The translations under genes and the position numbers were made by a program. Of a stretch of 64,000 bases of DNA, positions 7,696-17,051 are shown piece after piece (the stretch's first letter is position 1; each line of letters opens with the position of its first letter). The DNA is from Gammaproteobacteria bacterium (GTDB taxonomy: Bacteria; Pseudomonadota; Gammaproteobacteria; Pseudomonadales; Azotimanducaceae_A): positions 1 through 64,000 of the forward strand of contig DUAT01000059.1 of assembly GCA_012960755.1 (NCBI GenBank), written 5' to 3'. The notes beneath the pieces were generated by a model. That model had not been told where the DNA came from. It saw only the letters and a list, made by a program, of their open reading frames with translations, and did not search any database.

Positions 7696-9499
7696 AAATT
7701 TTGTCACCGCTGAAGAAGTCAGCGAAAAGCAGGAAAATATCAAAACGATGTTGCGATTTATATCATCGTTGACCCTGTTACGTCGGATTATTGTGCCGAC
7801 GTTGTTAATTGTTGTGTTTGCAGCGGCAACACCGCCTTACTTTCTTTGGCTGGTGGGTGAAGTACTCACCTGCTTTGGCGAAGCGGGCTGTCAGGTGCGA
7901 CATGATCTGTTGGGTTGGGAAATTGTTGTCCCGGCGACCCTGTCGAGCCTCGTTATGATCACCCTGTTGGCGATGTTCTGTCGGGTAGCCGCCTGGACTG
8001 CGTTTGAATTGGCAGGACAGTGGTCAACACAACAGATTCAGGCAGATATGATGAGGTCAATGAGCGAGGTGCAGACAACGTTTTTTGATGCAAATCCATC
8101 CGGGCGCCTGATTAATCGCCTGGTGGGTGACTATGGTGTATTACGCCTCGAGGGTGTCATGTCAGTTGGGGATACAGTCAATGGCCTGGCAGAGGTGTTG
8201 TGCGTTGGCATTCTCATCATGCTGGCTCACCCGGTTGCCGGGTTGCTGATCGTGCCCGTAGTTTTGATGTACGTTGCCTTGCAATCCCAACTGGCGCCGA
8301 TGATGAGCCACGCGCGTGAGATCAGGGCAGTAAAAATTGGTGAGGCATTACACAGAGAAACTGACCTGATTGAAGGGCGGACGATTTTTAGTTTATACAA
8401 CAAACAGAAGAATCTGCTCGAGAGAATCCACAAGGCGTTTGGCGATTCGATGAATATCCAGTTGTTTTATTGTCGGTTGATGAGCTGGGGTATGTTGTGG
8501 ATGGGCCTGATATCGGCTTTTTATGCTGTGGTCGTCTATGGGTTCCTGGTATATGGATTACATGCCGGGCTGATTTCAGTGACTCTCGCGGCGGTGGTTA
8601 TCACTGCTGTATTTAACTTGAACAACATCTTCTTTGGTCTGGCCTGGGATATGTCGTTCCTGGGTGAAACTGCATCCCATGCCCGGCGGGCATTTTTTAT
8701 TATAGATCTGCCCCATGAAACAACTCGCGAGTCGAAGGTGTTTCACACCGATGAGGTCATTGCCGACCAGATGGTTGATACCGAAATGGCACCACTAAGG
8801 GGTGACATTCGATTTGACCATTACAGTATGTCTTATCGTGAAGACACCAACCTGATTCTTAATAACCTCTCCCTGACCATTCCCCAGGGTAAGAAAGTCG
8901 GCGTTATTGGCCGTACTGGTGCGGGTAAGTCCAGTTTGATGCAAGCGCTGTTCAGAATGGTCTATCACCAGGGTGGTGATATATTCATAGGTGACCAGTC
9001 AGTGTTCGGTGTGAGTGTCAACACCTTGCGTCACCAGTTTGGTGTGGTACCACAGGATCCTTACCTGTTCATGGGAACGATTCGGTTTAACCTGATGGGC
9101 CAGTTAACTAATCTGTCTGATGAGCAGCTTCATGGCGCCCTGGATGCAGTTGGGCTCAGCATAGATCTGGATGCCAGGGTTCTCGAGGGCGGTAGGGATT
9201 ACAGTGTGGGTGAGCGGCAGCTCTTGTGTCTGGCCAGGCTCGTGTTGCTGGACAAGCAGTACATACTGATGGATGAGCCGACGAGTTCTCTTGACCGGAA
9301 GACCGATGAGAATATGCAGCGGCTGCTGCGCACGGTTTTGGCCGATAAGACGGTTGTTACCATTGCACATCGACTGGAGAGTCTCGAACATTATGACCTG
9401 ATACTGGAAATGGCGAACGGTAACTTACGGAGGCAGGGTCCACCAGCAAAGATTATCCCGTTAATCCGCAATCAGTATGTCGATGACAAGGCAGGATAG
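7685..9499 (+). CDS. ABC exporter half-transporter, ABCC NBD2-like
   Basis: A 604-residue partner of the preceding gene, starting at an ATG inside its last codons (11-base overlap, so probably translationally coupled). Transmembrane domain roughly residues 35-330, then the ATPase: Walker A GRTGAGKSS at 409-417, a non-standard signature SVGER at 507-511 in place of LSGGQ, and Walker B ending MDE with the catalytic Glu at 531; H-loop His in IAHRL. The altered signature here faces the altered Walker B of the partner, so the heterodimer should have one degenerate and one competent ATP site, as in CFTR and MRPs. SVGQRQL is the known NBD2 signature of ABCC proteins. Substrate unknown; an efflux role is inferred from the exporter fold. 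Confidence 0.88.
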   Translation: MEHKNFVTAEEVSEKQENIKTMLRFISSLTLLRRIIVPTLLIVVFAAATPPYFLWLVGEVLTCFGEAGCQVRHDLLGWEIVVPATLSSLVMITLLAMFCRVAAWTAFELAGQWSTQQIQADMMRSMSEVQTTFFDANPSGRLINRLVGDYGVLRLEGVMSVGDTVNGLAEVLCVGILIMLAHPVAGLLIVPVVLMYVALQSQLAPMMSHAREIRAVKIGEALHRETDLIEGRTIFSLYNKQKNLLERIHKAFGDSMNIQLFYCRLMSWGMLWMGLISAFYAVVVYGFLVYGLHAGLISVTLAAVVITAVFNLNNIFFGLAWDMSFLGETASHARRAFFIIDLPHETTRESKVFHTDEVIADQMVDTEMAPLRGDIRFDHYSMSYREDTNLILNNLSLTIPQGKKVGVIGRTGAGKSSLMQALFRMVYHQGGDIFIGDQSVFGVSVNTLRHQFGVVPQDPYLFMGTIRFNLMGQLTNLSDEQLHGALDAVGLSIDLDARVLEGGRDYSVGERQLLCLARLVLLDKQYILMDEPTSSLDRKTDENMQRLLRTVLADKTVVTIAHRLESLEHYDLILEMANGNLRRQGPPAKIIPLIRNQYVDDKAG

Positions 9500-9556
9500 T
9501 AAAAAACCTGCGCTTTGTCTGGAAACTGGGGTCTATGTTGCCATTGGGTCTTAAAC

Positions 9557-10513
9557 ATGATGTATGCTCCGGTTATGGAAATTGCGCCAAAGCCTGAAAA
9601 TGAGGAAAACCGCCTGGAAGCCGTTCGTTCATTGGGATTGATGGATACGCCGCCAGAGGAAAGGTTTGATCGCTTTACCCGATTTGCACGTATGCTGTTC
9701 AATGTGCCGATCGCCTATGTGAGCCTGATTGGCGATGAAATTCAATGGTTTAAGTCCGTTCAAGGCATGGATATCAGTCAAACACCGCGGGAGTTGTCAT
9801 TTTGTAGTCATACCATCCTTACGGACCGGAGGATGGTGGTTGAAGATACAGTACAAGATTCCCGATTCAACGATCATCCGATTGTTGTCAATCCGCCGCA
9901 TATTCGCTTTTATGCCGGGGTTAGATTGAACCTGCCCAATGGTATCTGTGTAGGCACGTTTTGCCTTGCAGACGTCAAGCCGAAATACCCAACCGATGAG
10001 GAAATCAAGCTTTTAAGCGATCTGGGCCAAATGCTTGAACAGGAGTTTCAGTCCCGCAGTCAATTGACAACAGACGAACTCACGGGATTGTCTAACCGTA
10101 AGGGCTTTTTACTTATCGCCCGGCATGCGATCGCAGTCTGTGAAAGAAACGAGTCACCGGCAACCTTGATGTACTTCAGCCTGAATAACCTGAAAGCACT
10201 GATTAAGGACTTTGGAAAAGCTGAAGGCGAGAAGGTGTTGCGGGACGTAGGTCAGTTGTTGATCAGTGAATTTAGGGATTCTGATGTTGTCTCAAGGATT
10301 GGGGATGGCAGGTTTTGCGTCCTGTTAACCAACACGAACACGGTGAACATCGAGAAACCGCTGGAGAATCTTGCCAATGCGCTACACGAAGAAAACATCA
10401 ACCTGCCATACACTGTTGAGTACAGTGTCGGGGCGATGCCCTTCGATTCTGAGAAACACAGGGACGTCGACGATATACTAAAGGCAGCTGATTCTGCGAT
10501 GGGGTCAGGGTAG
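9557..10513 (+). CDS. GAF plus degenerate GGDEF protein, likely c-di-GMP receptor
   Basis: About 318 residues: an N-terminal GAF sensor domain (about 20-160, with the SLGLMDTPPEERFDRF lead-in typical of this type) then a GGDEF-fold domain beginning at DELTGLSNR. The active-site GGDEF is GDGRF (249-253) and the usual DLDxFK metal site reads SLNNLK, so cyclase activity is very unlikely. The RxxD inhibitory-site motif is kept at 240-243, exactly five residues before the degenerate motif, which suggests c-di-GMP binding. Start uncertain: ATGs at 9557, 9560 and 9575 are all possible. It follows the ABC genes by under 60 bases and may be read through from them. No membrane segment, so cytoplasmic. 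Confidence 0.8.
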   Translation: MMYAPVMEIAPKPENEENRLEAVRSLGLMDTPPEERFDRFTRFARMLFNVPIAYVSLIGDEIQWFKSVQGMDISQTPRELSFCSHTILTDRRMVVEDTVQDSRFNDHPIVVNPPHIRFYAGVRLNLPNGICVGTFCLADVKPKYPTDEEIKLLSDLGQMLEQEFQSRSQLTTDELTGLSNRKGFLLIARHAIAVCERNESPATLMYFSLNNLKALIKDFGKAEGEKVLRDVGQLLISEFRDSDVVSRIGDGRFCVLLTNTNTVNIEKPLENLANALHEENINLPYTVEYSVGAMPFDSEKHRDVDDILKAADSAMGSG

Positions 10514-10517
10514 TGTC

Positions 10518-11915
10518 CTAAAATTGCGCATTCCCCGGTGTCCTGGGGAACGGAATAGCATCACGAATATTCTCCATCCCGGTCACATAATTCAGCAAAC
10601 GTTCAAAGCCCAGGCCAAATCCGGCATGGGGCACTGTGCCGTAGCGACGAAGATCCCGGTACCACCACAGTTCCTCCCTTAATGCCGGGTCGGTCATGCG
10701 ACTGTCGAGAACGTCGAGTCGTTCTTCCCGCTGACTTCCGCCTATGATTTCACCAATCCCCGGTGCCAGCACGTCCATTGCCGCGACGGTCTTTTCGTCA
10801 TCATTCAAACGCATGTAGAAGGCTTTGATTTCAGTCGGGTAGTTCATCAGTATGACCGGGCGCCCTACATGCTTCTCTGTCAGGTAGCGTTCATGTTCAG
10901 ATTGCAGGTCCAGACCCCATGCCACGGGGAATTCAAACTTCTGCTTACTTTTGCCCAGGATTTCGATCGCCTCACTGTAATTCATACGCTCGAAATTATT
11001 ATCGATGACAGTTCGCATGCGGGTTATCACTTGCTTGTCAATTCGCTGCTCGAAGAACGCCATATCGTCCTGATGTTGATCGAGCACGGTTTGCAATACG
11101 CTTTTCAACAGGTCCTCGGCCAGGTCTGCGTTGTCGTCCAGGTTTGCAAATGCGATTTCCGGTTCCACCATCCAGAATTCTGCCAGGTGTCTGCTGGTGT
11201 TAGAGTTTTCGGCCCGGAAAGTAGGCCCGAAGGTATACACCTTTGACATGGCAAGACAGTAGGATTCCACATTAAGTTGCCCGGAAACCGTCAGATACGA
11301 ATCCCCGCTGAAGAAATCCTGCTCGTAATCCACCGTGCCATTTTCCCTGACAGGCAGGTTGGCAAGGTCCAATGTGCTGACGCGAAATAATTCACCCGCG
11401 CCCTCGCAGTCGCTGGCAGTGATAATAGGCGTGTTTATCCAGTGAAAATCGTGATTGAAAAAATAGTTGTGAATCGCGTTGGCCAGGGTTGTCCTGACAC
11501 GGGTGATGGCACCAAATGTATTCGTCCTGGGTCGTAAATGTGCCTGGGTACGAAGGTATTCAAAAGTATGACGTTTTTTGGCGATGGGATAGGTTTCCGG
11601 TTCATCCACCCAACCGATGACTTCAACGCGGGTGGCCTGGATCTCTAAAGACTGGCCTTTGCCCTGGGATTCAACCAGCGTCCCCGTGACAACCACGGCA
11701 GCGCCTGTTGAGATTTTCAGGACGTCGGTTTGGTAATTTTCCAGATCAGAAGGGACAACAGCCTGGATTGCATCGAAGCAGGATCCGTCATGAATCGCGA
11801 TAAAAGAAATGCCCGCTTTTGAGTCGCGCTTACTGCGTACCCAACCCTTCACCGTGATGGATTCACCTTCAGGAATTCCTCCTTTTAAGGCAGAAGCGAC
11901 GCTGGAACTGGGCAT
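10518..11915 (-). CDS. asnS: Asparaginyl-tRNA synthetase
   Basis: Charges tRNA-Asn with asparagine. The 465-residue product matches the usual 466. An N-terminal OB-fold anticodon-binding domain ([11 protein letters not shown] onward) precedes the class II core, with motif 2 in [15 protein letters not shown] and motif 3 in [13 protein letters not shown] near the C-terminus. The frame extends upstream to 11966, but the ATG at 11915 matches the family start (MPSSSVA). It converges with the GAF-GGDEF gene with only 4 bases between the two stops, and no terminator is evident there. Confidence 0.97.
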   Translation of the reverse strand: MPSSSVASALKGGIPEGESITVKGWVRSKRDSKAGISFIAIHDGSCFDAIQAVVPSDLENYQTDVLKISTGAAVVVTGTLVESQGKGQSLEIQATRVEVIGWVDEPETYPIAKKRHTFEYLRTQAHLRPRTNTFGAITRVRTTLANAIHNYFFNHDFHWINTPIITASDCEGAGELFRVSTLDLANLPVRENGTVDYEQDFFSGDSYLTVSGQLNVESYCLAMSKVYTFGPTFRAENSNTSRHLAEFWMVEPEIAFANLDDNADLAEDLLKSVLQTVLDQHQDDMAFFEQRIDKQVITRMRTVIDNNFERMNYSEAIEILGKSKQKFEFPVAWGLDLQSEHERYLTEKHVGRPVILMNYPTEIKAFYMRLNDDEKTVAAMDVLAPGIGEIIGGSQREERLDVLDSRMTDPALREELWWYRDLRRYGTVPHAGFGLGFERLLNYVTGMENIRDAIPFPRTPGNAQF

Positions 11916-11989
11916 AGTACTCACCTGAAAACAATAACCTGTGAACTGATTGGGGCATGATACCAAAACTTTTGTCAGCTGGGGGCGGC

Positions 11990-12046
11990 GGGATCAGAGT
12001 ACTTCCCTTGGGTAGCGACCTTGGCAGCTGCTTTTACTCTGACCCC
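11990..12046. repeat. REP-like imperfect palindrome
   Basis: GGGATCAGAGTA at 11990-12001 faces TACTCTGACCCC at 12035-12046; the arms match at 11 of 12 positions with a 33-base centre that includes a second small GCAGCTG palindrome. The core GGGGTCAGAGTA resembles the REP-type repeats linked to REP-associated tyrosine transposases in many proteobacteria. It lies between the divergently transcribed asnS and the metallo-hydrolase. No transposase is next to it, and I found no second copy in this window. Confidence 0.5.
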
Positions 12047-12097
12047 TTGCACGTTGTATCCTTGGTGACTTGCATAAAAAACTGGTTAAGACTATCT

Positions 12098-12769
12098 ATG
12101 GAAAACGAACTGATCTTAGAGCAGATTCAGATAGGCCCGATGCAAAACTTCACCTATCTTGTTGGCTCTCGCAGCACCATGGAGGTCGCGGTCGTGGATC
12201 CAGCCTGGGATATTAAAAGCCTTATGGACATGGTTGATGAGCGAGGTTACAAACTCACGGCAGCGTTGATCACCCACTACCATCCTGACCACTGCGGTGG
12301 CTCTATGGGAAGCAGGACTGTTGCCGGTGTCGCGGAAATGCTGGAGACACATCCGGTAAAATCCTATGTCCACAAACTTGAGGCAGATGGCGTAAAAAAA
12401 GTGACGGGACTGTCCGACAGTGACCTGGTCAAGATAGATTCCGGCGACACCCTGAAGATAGGTGATGTAGAGGTTGAGTTCCTCCATACACCTGGCCACA
12501 CGCCGGGGTCCCAGTGTTTTAAGATTAAGAACACACTGGTTTCCGGTGACACCTTGTTTATCAACGGCTGTGGTCGGGTCGACTTACCTGGATCAAACAA
12601 GGAGGATATGTATCACAGTATCCAGAAGCTTGCAGCCTTACCCGATGACACCTTGTTGCTGCCGGGTCATAACTATTCAGATGTTCCCAATGCCACCATG
12701 GGTGAAACCAAACAGGTGAATACCTATATGAGAATTAACAGCCTGGAATCATGGAACTCGTTAATGTAG
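12098..12769 (+). CDS. Metallo-beta-lactamase-fold hydrolase (glyoxalase II-like)
   Basis: A 223-residue binuclear-metal hydrolase. The HxHxDH motif is at residues 60-65 (HYHPDH), followed by HTPGHTPGS, SGDTLF and GHNYS, which supply the remaining metal ligands. The layout is shared by hydroxyacylglutathione hydrolases (glyoxalase II) and persulfide dioxygenases; I cannot separate them from sequence alone, and the C-terminal glutathione-binding domain of true glyoxalase II is missing or very short. The frame is open back to 11957, across the REP-like repeat, but the ATG at 12098 begins the conserved fold. An SMP-30 family gene starts 28 bases downstream, so the two may be an operon. Confidence 0.85.
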   Translation: MENELILEQIQIGPMQNFTYLVGSRSTMEVAVVDPAWDIKSLMDMVDERGYKLTAALITHYHPDHCGGSMGSRTVAGVAEMLETHPVKSYVHKLEADGVKKVTGLSDSDLVKIDSGDTLKIGDVEVEFLHTPGHTPGSQCFKIKNTLVSGDTLFINGCGRVDLPGSNKEDMYHSIQKLAALPDDTLLLPGHNYSDVPNATMGETKQVNTYMRINSLESWNSLM

Positions 12770-12797
12770 GACACTGAAACCTTGCAGAGAATAAAAA

Positions 12798-13640
12798 ATG
12801 CCCCTGACAACACTCGTAAAAAACCTGGCCTTTTCCGAAGGACCTCGATGGCATGAAGGTCGGCTGTACTATTCAGACTTCTATCGCCATGTGGTTGAAG
12901 CTGTCGATATGGACGGCAATGTAGAAGTTATTGCAGAAGTACCGGAACAGCCCTCGGGCTTAGGTTGGCTCCCGGATGGACGCCTGTTGATTGTTTCCAT
13001 GCTGGATCGCAAATTACTCCGGCAGGAACCAGACGGCACACTGGTCGAACACGCTGATTTGAACAACGTAGCGAGTTACCATTGTAATGATATGGTCGTA
13101 GATTCAAGGGGCAGAGCCTACGTTGGCAACTTTGGCTTCGACCTTGAAAACTGGCCGGGGCAACCGGAACCGGCAGATCTCGCTTTTGTCGATATAGATG
13201 GCAGTGTGAGCTGTGCAGCGGAAGGTATTGAATTTCCCAATGGCACAGTCATTACACCGGACGGCAAAACACTAATCATCGGTGAATCCTTTGGCCGTAA
13301 ACTAACCGCATTTGATGTCGATGACGCAGGTGGATTGAGTAATCGCCGCGTCTGGGCGAACACACACCCGCATATTCCTGACGGGATCTGCCTCGACTCA
13401 GAAAATGGTATTTGGGCAGCTGACCCGGCAAATCGCTGTGTGGTCAGGGTGTTGGAAGGTGGTGAGGTTAGCAACACCATCGACACCGGGCGAGCTGCTT
13501 TTGCCTGTATGCTGGGTGGTGAAGACCGCAAGCGACTGTTTATCTGCACGGCATCGGGTTCAGGCAGTACGGCGGCGTCGGCACTTGATGGCTGTATCGA
13601 GTATATCGATGTTGAGATTGCCGGGGCTGGTTTGCCTTAG
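12798..13640 (+). CDS. SMP-30/gluconolactonase family protein
   Basis: A 280-residue six-bladed beta-propeller of the SMP-30/gluconolactonase/LRE family, which hydrolyses sugar lactones using one divalent metal. Expected ligands can be seen: Glu14 in SEGPRW, Asn in CNDMVVD, Asn in FPNGTV, and Asp in PDGICLD. No signal peptide, so cytoplasmic. Closely spaced behind the metallo-hydrolase gene. The natural lactone is not deducible. After the stop there are 286 bases to the next start with an AT-rich stretch but no terminator I can defend. Confidence 0.88.
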   Translation: MPLTTLVKNLAFSEGPRWHEGRLYYSDFYRHVVEAVDMDGNVEVIAEVPEQPSGLGWLPDGRLLIVSMLDRKLLRQEPDGTLVEHADLNNVASYHCNDMVVDSRGRAYVGNFGFDLENWPGQPEPADLAFVDIDGSVSCAAEGIEFPNGTVITPDGKTLIIGESFGRKLTAFDVDDAGGLSNRRVWANTHPHIPDGICLDSENGIWAADPANRCVVRVLEGGEVSNTIDTGRAAFACMLGGEDRKRLFICTASGSGSTAASALDGCIEYIDVEIAGAGLP

Positions 13641-13926
13641 GCGCGTGTACTGTCGAGAAATTTTACATAATTCTCCCTGCGTCAAAAAGGATAAAGGATT
13701 ACCCTATCACATTGATTTTGTGATACTTTTCGCCGATGGCCTGTTTCTTGCTATGTCTTGATACATGAGTAGCAGTGTGAACTCAGGCTAGTACTGGTTA
13801 TTAGTATTAGTAATCGATTAAAAAAACAAAATATTTCTCCAAATACCCGTGAGACAGAACCGCTGTTGCGGCAATCTGGACACAGAGATGGAGGGAAACG
13901 TGTTATATGGGTTTTTGGGGAGAGTC

Positions 13927-15666
13927 ATGATTAAGCATAGTTTTGGTGCAGGTAAGCGTGTTTTCGGCCTGCCGGTGTTTTGTACGGGCGCTGCCCTGGT
14001 GCCCTTGCACGCGTTTGGGCTGACAATTACTGATTTAACAACTACTCTCACAGCGGAAGACCTGGCCAACACGGTGATAGGACCTGGGATCACGATCTCG
14101 AATGTATCCTATACTGGTGCCGCCGGTGCAGCAGGGACTTTCAGCGGCGGCTCGGACAACGACATCGGTATAGAGAGTGGTATTCTTCTGAGCTCGGGAC
14201 TTGTTCTGGAAGCAGATGGGCCAAACGATTTTGATGACAATACAACGCAATTCTCAACTCCTGGAGATGAAGACCTGGATTCGCTTGTTATTGTTAGCAC
14301 CGGCAGTTTTGATGCCGCGGTTCTCGAATTCGACTTCGTGTCAACCGGCCCTGTCGTCGTGTTCCGATATGTCTTTGGATCTGATGAATACAACGAGTAT
14401 GCAAACGGGGGATTTAACGATGTGTTTGGTTTCTTCATTAATGATGTAAATGTCGCGCTTATACCAGACACAGATATCCCGGTCTCTATCGGTACTGTGA
14501 ACGGCGGCGATCCATTAACGTGTACAAACGGAGAGGATGACGACCTTGACACATTCATCGATGGTAACGATCCGGATTGTGACCCCGGAGACAACATTGT
14601 CGGTGAGGACAGTGAGAATGCCGAGTTTTATATAGACAATGATTGTCGTACCACTTTTCCCGGGGAGCCCGCAGTGTCTTCTAGCTGTTCGCTCAATATC
14701 GAAGCAGACGGCCTCACCGTGGTGCTGACGATCACTGCTATCGTCAACCCGGGTACGAATCATATTAAGCTTGCTATTCAAGACGTTATGATCGAGAACT
14801 TGACTCATGGGTCTTCATCGAAGCCGAGAGCTTTATACCGACCAACGATTCCTGGATCAATGCCGAAGAAATAACATTCAACAGCCCAGGCACAGCGACC
14901 GGTCGCCTCGACAGCCCAGGCGTCTCGCGATGGTATAAATTCCCCATTCAGCCAGGTGCACAGGCGACGATAGAGCTTACTGATCCGCCAGCAGACTATG
15001 ACCTGGCTGTTTTCAAGGACATTGCCCGCGCCTTCGTGGAACAGTTGGATCCAAGTGACGCAGGAGACCTCGACAAACTTAACGCCGAGTTTGCTCCCTC
15101 CGCATTCTCACCCTCAGCCTTCAGTCCGTGGGCCTTCAGTCCGTTTGCATTCAGCCCGTTTGCGTTTAGTCTGTTTGCGTTCTCGGGAGACGAGCTCAGC
15201 CCCGAGTTCAGCCCATCAGCCTTTAGCGATGCATTTATCGGAGCCCAGGTGAGCACCATCATCGCACTGTCAGCTGGCATCGGTACAGAACAGATTATTG
15301 TGGATACGTGGAACAATACGGGTGATTTCTATGTCCGGGTTACCGGCAAAAACGGTGCCTTCAATCCAACCGCCGATTTCCAGCTGTTTGTTGAACTCAA
15401 GGGAGAGCTTTGCAAAGATGTCGACGTACGGGCACCAGTGCATGTTACCGCTTCCGCCGGGGTGGGATCGGGCTACGATACGATCATACTCTGGGATCGT
15501 GATCGGATGGCTATTGCTGGTAATTCTGCAACTGATATTGACAACCTTGGAGCTAAACTGACCGAACTTGCAGGTCGTCCTGAAGTTAATGGTATTTTAG
15601 TTGATCTCGCCCAATACTCGCATCTTGATTTTCTGCATGAACAAGCTAACGACACGTTGCCTTCCT
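13927..15666 (+). pseudogene. Broken choice-of-anchor-L surface protein with AFSP repeats
   Basis: ATG at 13927 follows GGGGAG by a few bases and opens a signal peptide (about 30 residues ending at HAFG). The next part reads as a choice-of-anchor L domain (ANTVIGPGITISNVSYTG, then IGIESGILLSSG) with an Asp-rich loop like a thrombospondin type-3 or EF-hand calcium site. Frame 1 ends at 14874 after a nonsense tail, but the original sense continues in another frame from about 14785 (DRELDSWVFIEAESF and on), so one base has been lost near 14781-14795. The continued frame runs through six AFSP-type repeats and a further domain (YDTIILWDRD) and then into unrelated sequence near 15666; the open frame itself ends at 15782. 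It is therefore both frameshifted and 3'-truncated. Confidence 0.75.
15099..15188 (+). repeat. Six 15-bp units encoding x-A-F-S-P pentapeptides
   Basis: Units start at 15099, 15114, 15129, 15144, 15159 and 15174 and encode SAFSP, SAFSP, WAFSP, FAFSP, FAFSL and FAFSG; looser copies (PEFSP, SAFSD) follow. Third codon positions vary between units, so the array is old rather than freshly expanded. A Phe/Ser/Pro pentapeptide array of this kind could form a beta-rich stalk or a hydrophobic anchor between the domains of the surface protein. Confidence 0.8.
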
Positions 15667-17051
15667 TACCGCCAGTCTTCGCCACAAACGTTGCTCTGAA
15701 TCGTCCAGCAGGTCATAACTCCAGGCAATCAGGGCACGCAGGCTTTTCTGGTGATCGAGCAAATCCGCTGACCCTCCGGTGAGTACCTTGAATCGTTTAT
15801 CGAGGGCTTGCGATAACCGTTCAGGGCTCATGGTACGCACCCGTGATGCAGCGAGCTCGATGGCCAGTGGCAATGCATCAACTCGTTTGCAAATCTCAAC
15901 GACAGAGCGAGCGTTATCGTCGGTTAACTCGAAGTCATCACGCACGGCCTTCGCCCGAGCGATAAATAAACGTACCGATTCGACCTCCCGAAGATCGGCA
16001 AGCGGAGGCAGTGCGTCAATGTTTGGTACGGCAAGTGGGGGAACATGTATGGTCCTTGCGCCACTTAAACGTAACGCCTCCCGGCTCGTGACGACGGCTT
16101 TCACAAAATGACATTCAGTGAGAATATCGTTCAGGTATTTCCCGGCGGACTGTACCTGTTCAAGATTGTCGACCAGCAGTAACAGCTGTTTACGCTTGAG
16201 TTCCCGCGTAATGCTCGTCACTCCCGGTTCATCGGATTCCTTGATACCAAGCGTCTTTGCTATGGCTGAAGGTACAAGCTCAGGATCCGTTACAGACGCA
16301 AGTGAGACAAAAAAACGCCATCCTTGAACTGCGATAACAGCTCACTCCCGAGGTGCATCGCAAGCCGCGTTTTGCCGGTACCACCAGGCCCCACCAGGGT
16401 CACCAGTCGGGCATCGTCTAGTGCCATCAGTTCAACTAACCTTTCCATCAACCCTTGCCGGCCGATGAAGGTGTTTACAGCGGCAGGTAAGTTATTCGGA
16501 TTAGGCAGGTAGTCCTGCAACGTTTTGCGCAGATGAATTTCGAGAATGTCCTCAAAGCGCGACGGTTCGGTAAAAGTGTGAAAAGCAGCCTTGGCAGTCT
16601 TGTCTTCGGGATTGATAAACCAGTGATTAAAAAAGCGATCGACGGCCGCGCTCTGAGCCCGTGCAGCCTCATCCTTAAGGACCGCTGGTGCAGTTTTACG
16701 GTAGACGAGCATCCGTGGGCTACCCTTTTCCGCAAAACCGGCATAGGCTTCCTCAAATTCGTATTCCGTGGCCGAGGTATAGCGCGATCCGTCGCTACGG
16801 ACGAACTTGGCTCCCAGGGGGCTGCCAAAACGGGCCCACAATAGCAACACAAAAATGTCTGATGTTGCCGGGGTGCCAATTTGCGACTGGAAGTCTGATG
16901 TCGCGTAGAGCGGCTCGTGCTCCCAGATTATCGTCTGGATCTCAGCGCGATCGACAAATTCCCGCCGTAATCGCTCGATAGCACGGTAGGCCAGTGACCG
17001 TTCTTCGGCGACATCAGAAGGTGAAGCTATAAATATTCGTACAGGTTCCAT
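15667..17051 (-). pseudogene. Broken DUF4062 / STAND (NB-ARC) NTPase
   Basis: Starts with ATG at 17051 (MEPVRIFIASPSDVAEER), a clear DUF4062 domain of about 170 residues, followed by an NB-ARC type P-loop ATPase with Walker A GPGGTGKT at 221-228. The first frame ends at 16290 after a nonsense tail. Sense resumes one frame over (LLLLVDNLEQV, VVTSREALRLSG, LPLAIELAASRV), through a run of seven A/T at 16309-16315; eight would restore the frame. Homology ends abruptly at LWRRLAV, where related proteins continue into a FAGG-type winged-helix and then repeats; the frame stops at 15646. STAND NTPases of this shape act as regulators or immune sensors. Frameshift plus loss of the whole C-terminus make it non-functional unless the sequence is misassembled. 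Confidence 0.75.

Noticed and set aside
12098..12769. Naming the metallo-hydrolase gloB
   Set aside because: The C-terminal glutathione-binding domain of glyoxalase II is missing or very short, and persulfide dioxygenase is equally possible.
15036..15782. Treating the second frame of the surface-protein gene as an independent gene
   Set aside because: Its sequence continues the domain of the upstream frame after a one-base shift near 14785, and there is no ribosome binding site at its first ATG.
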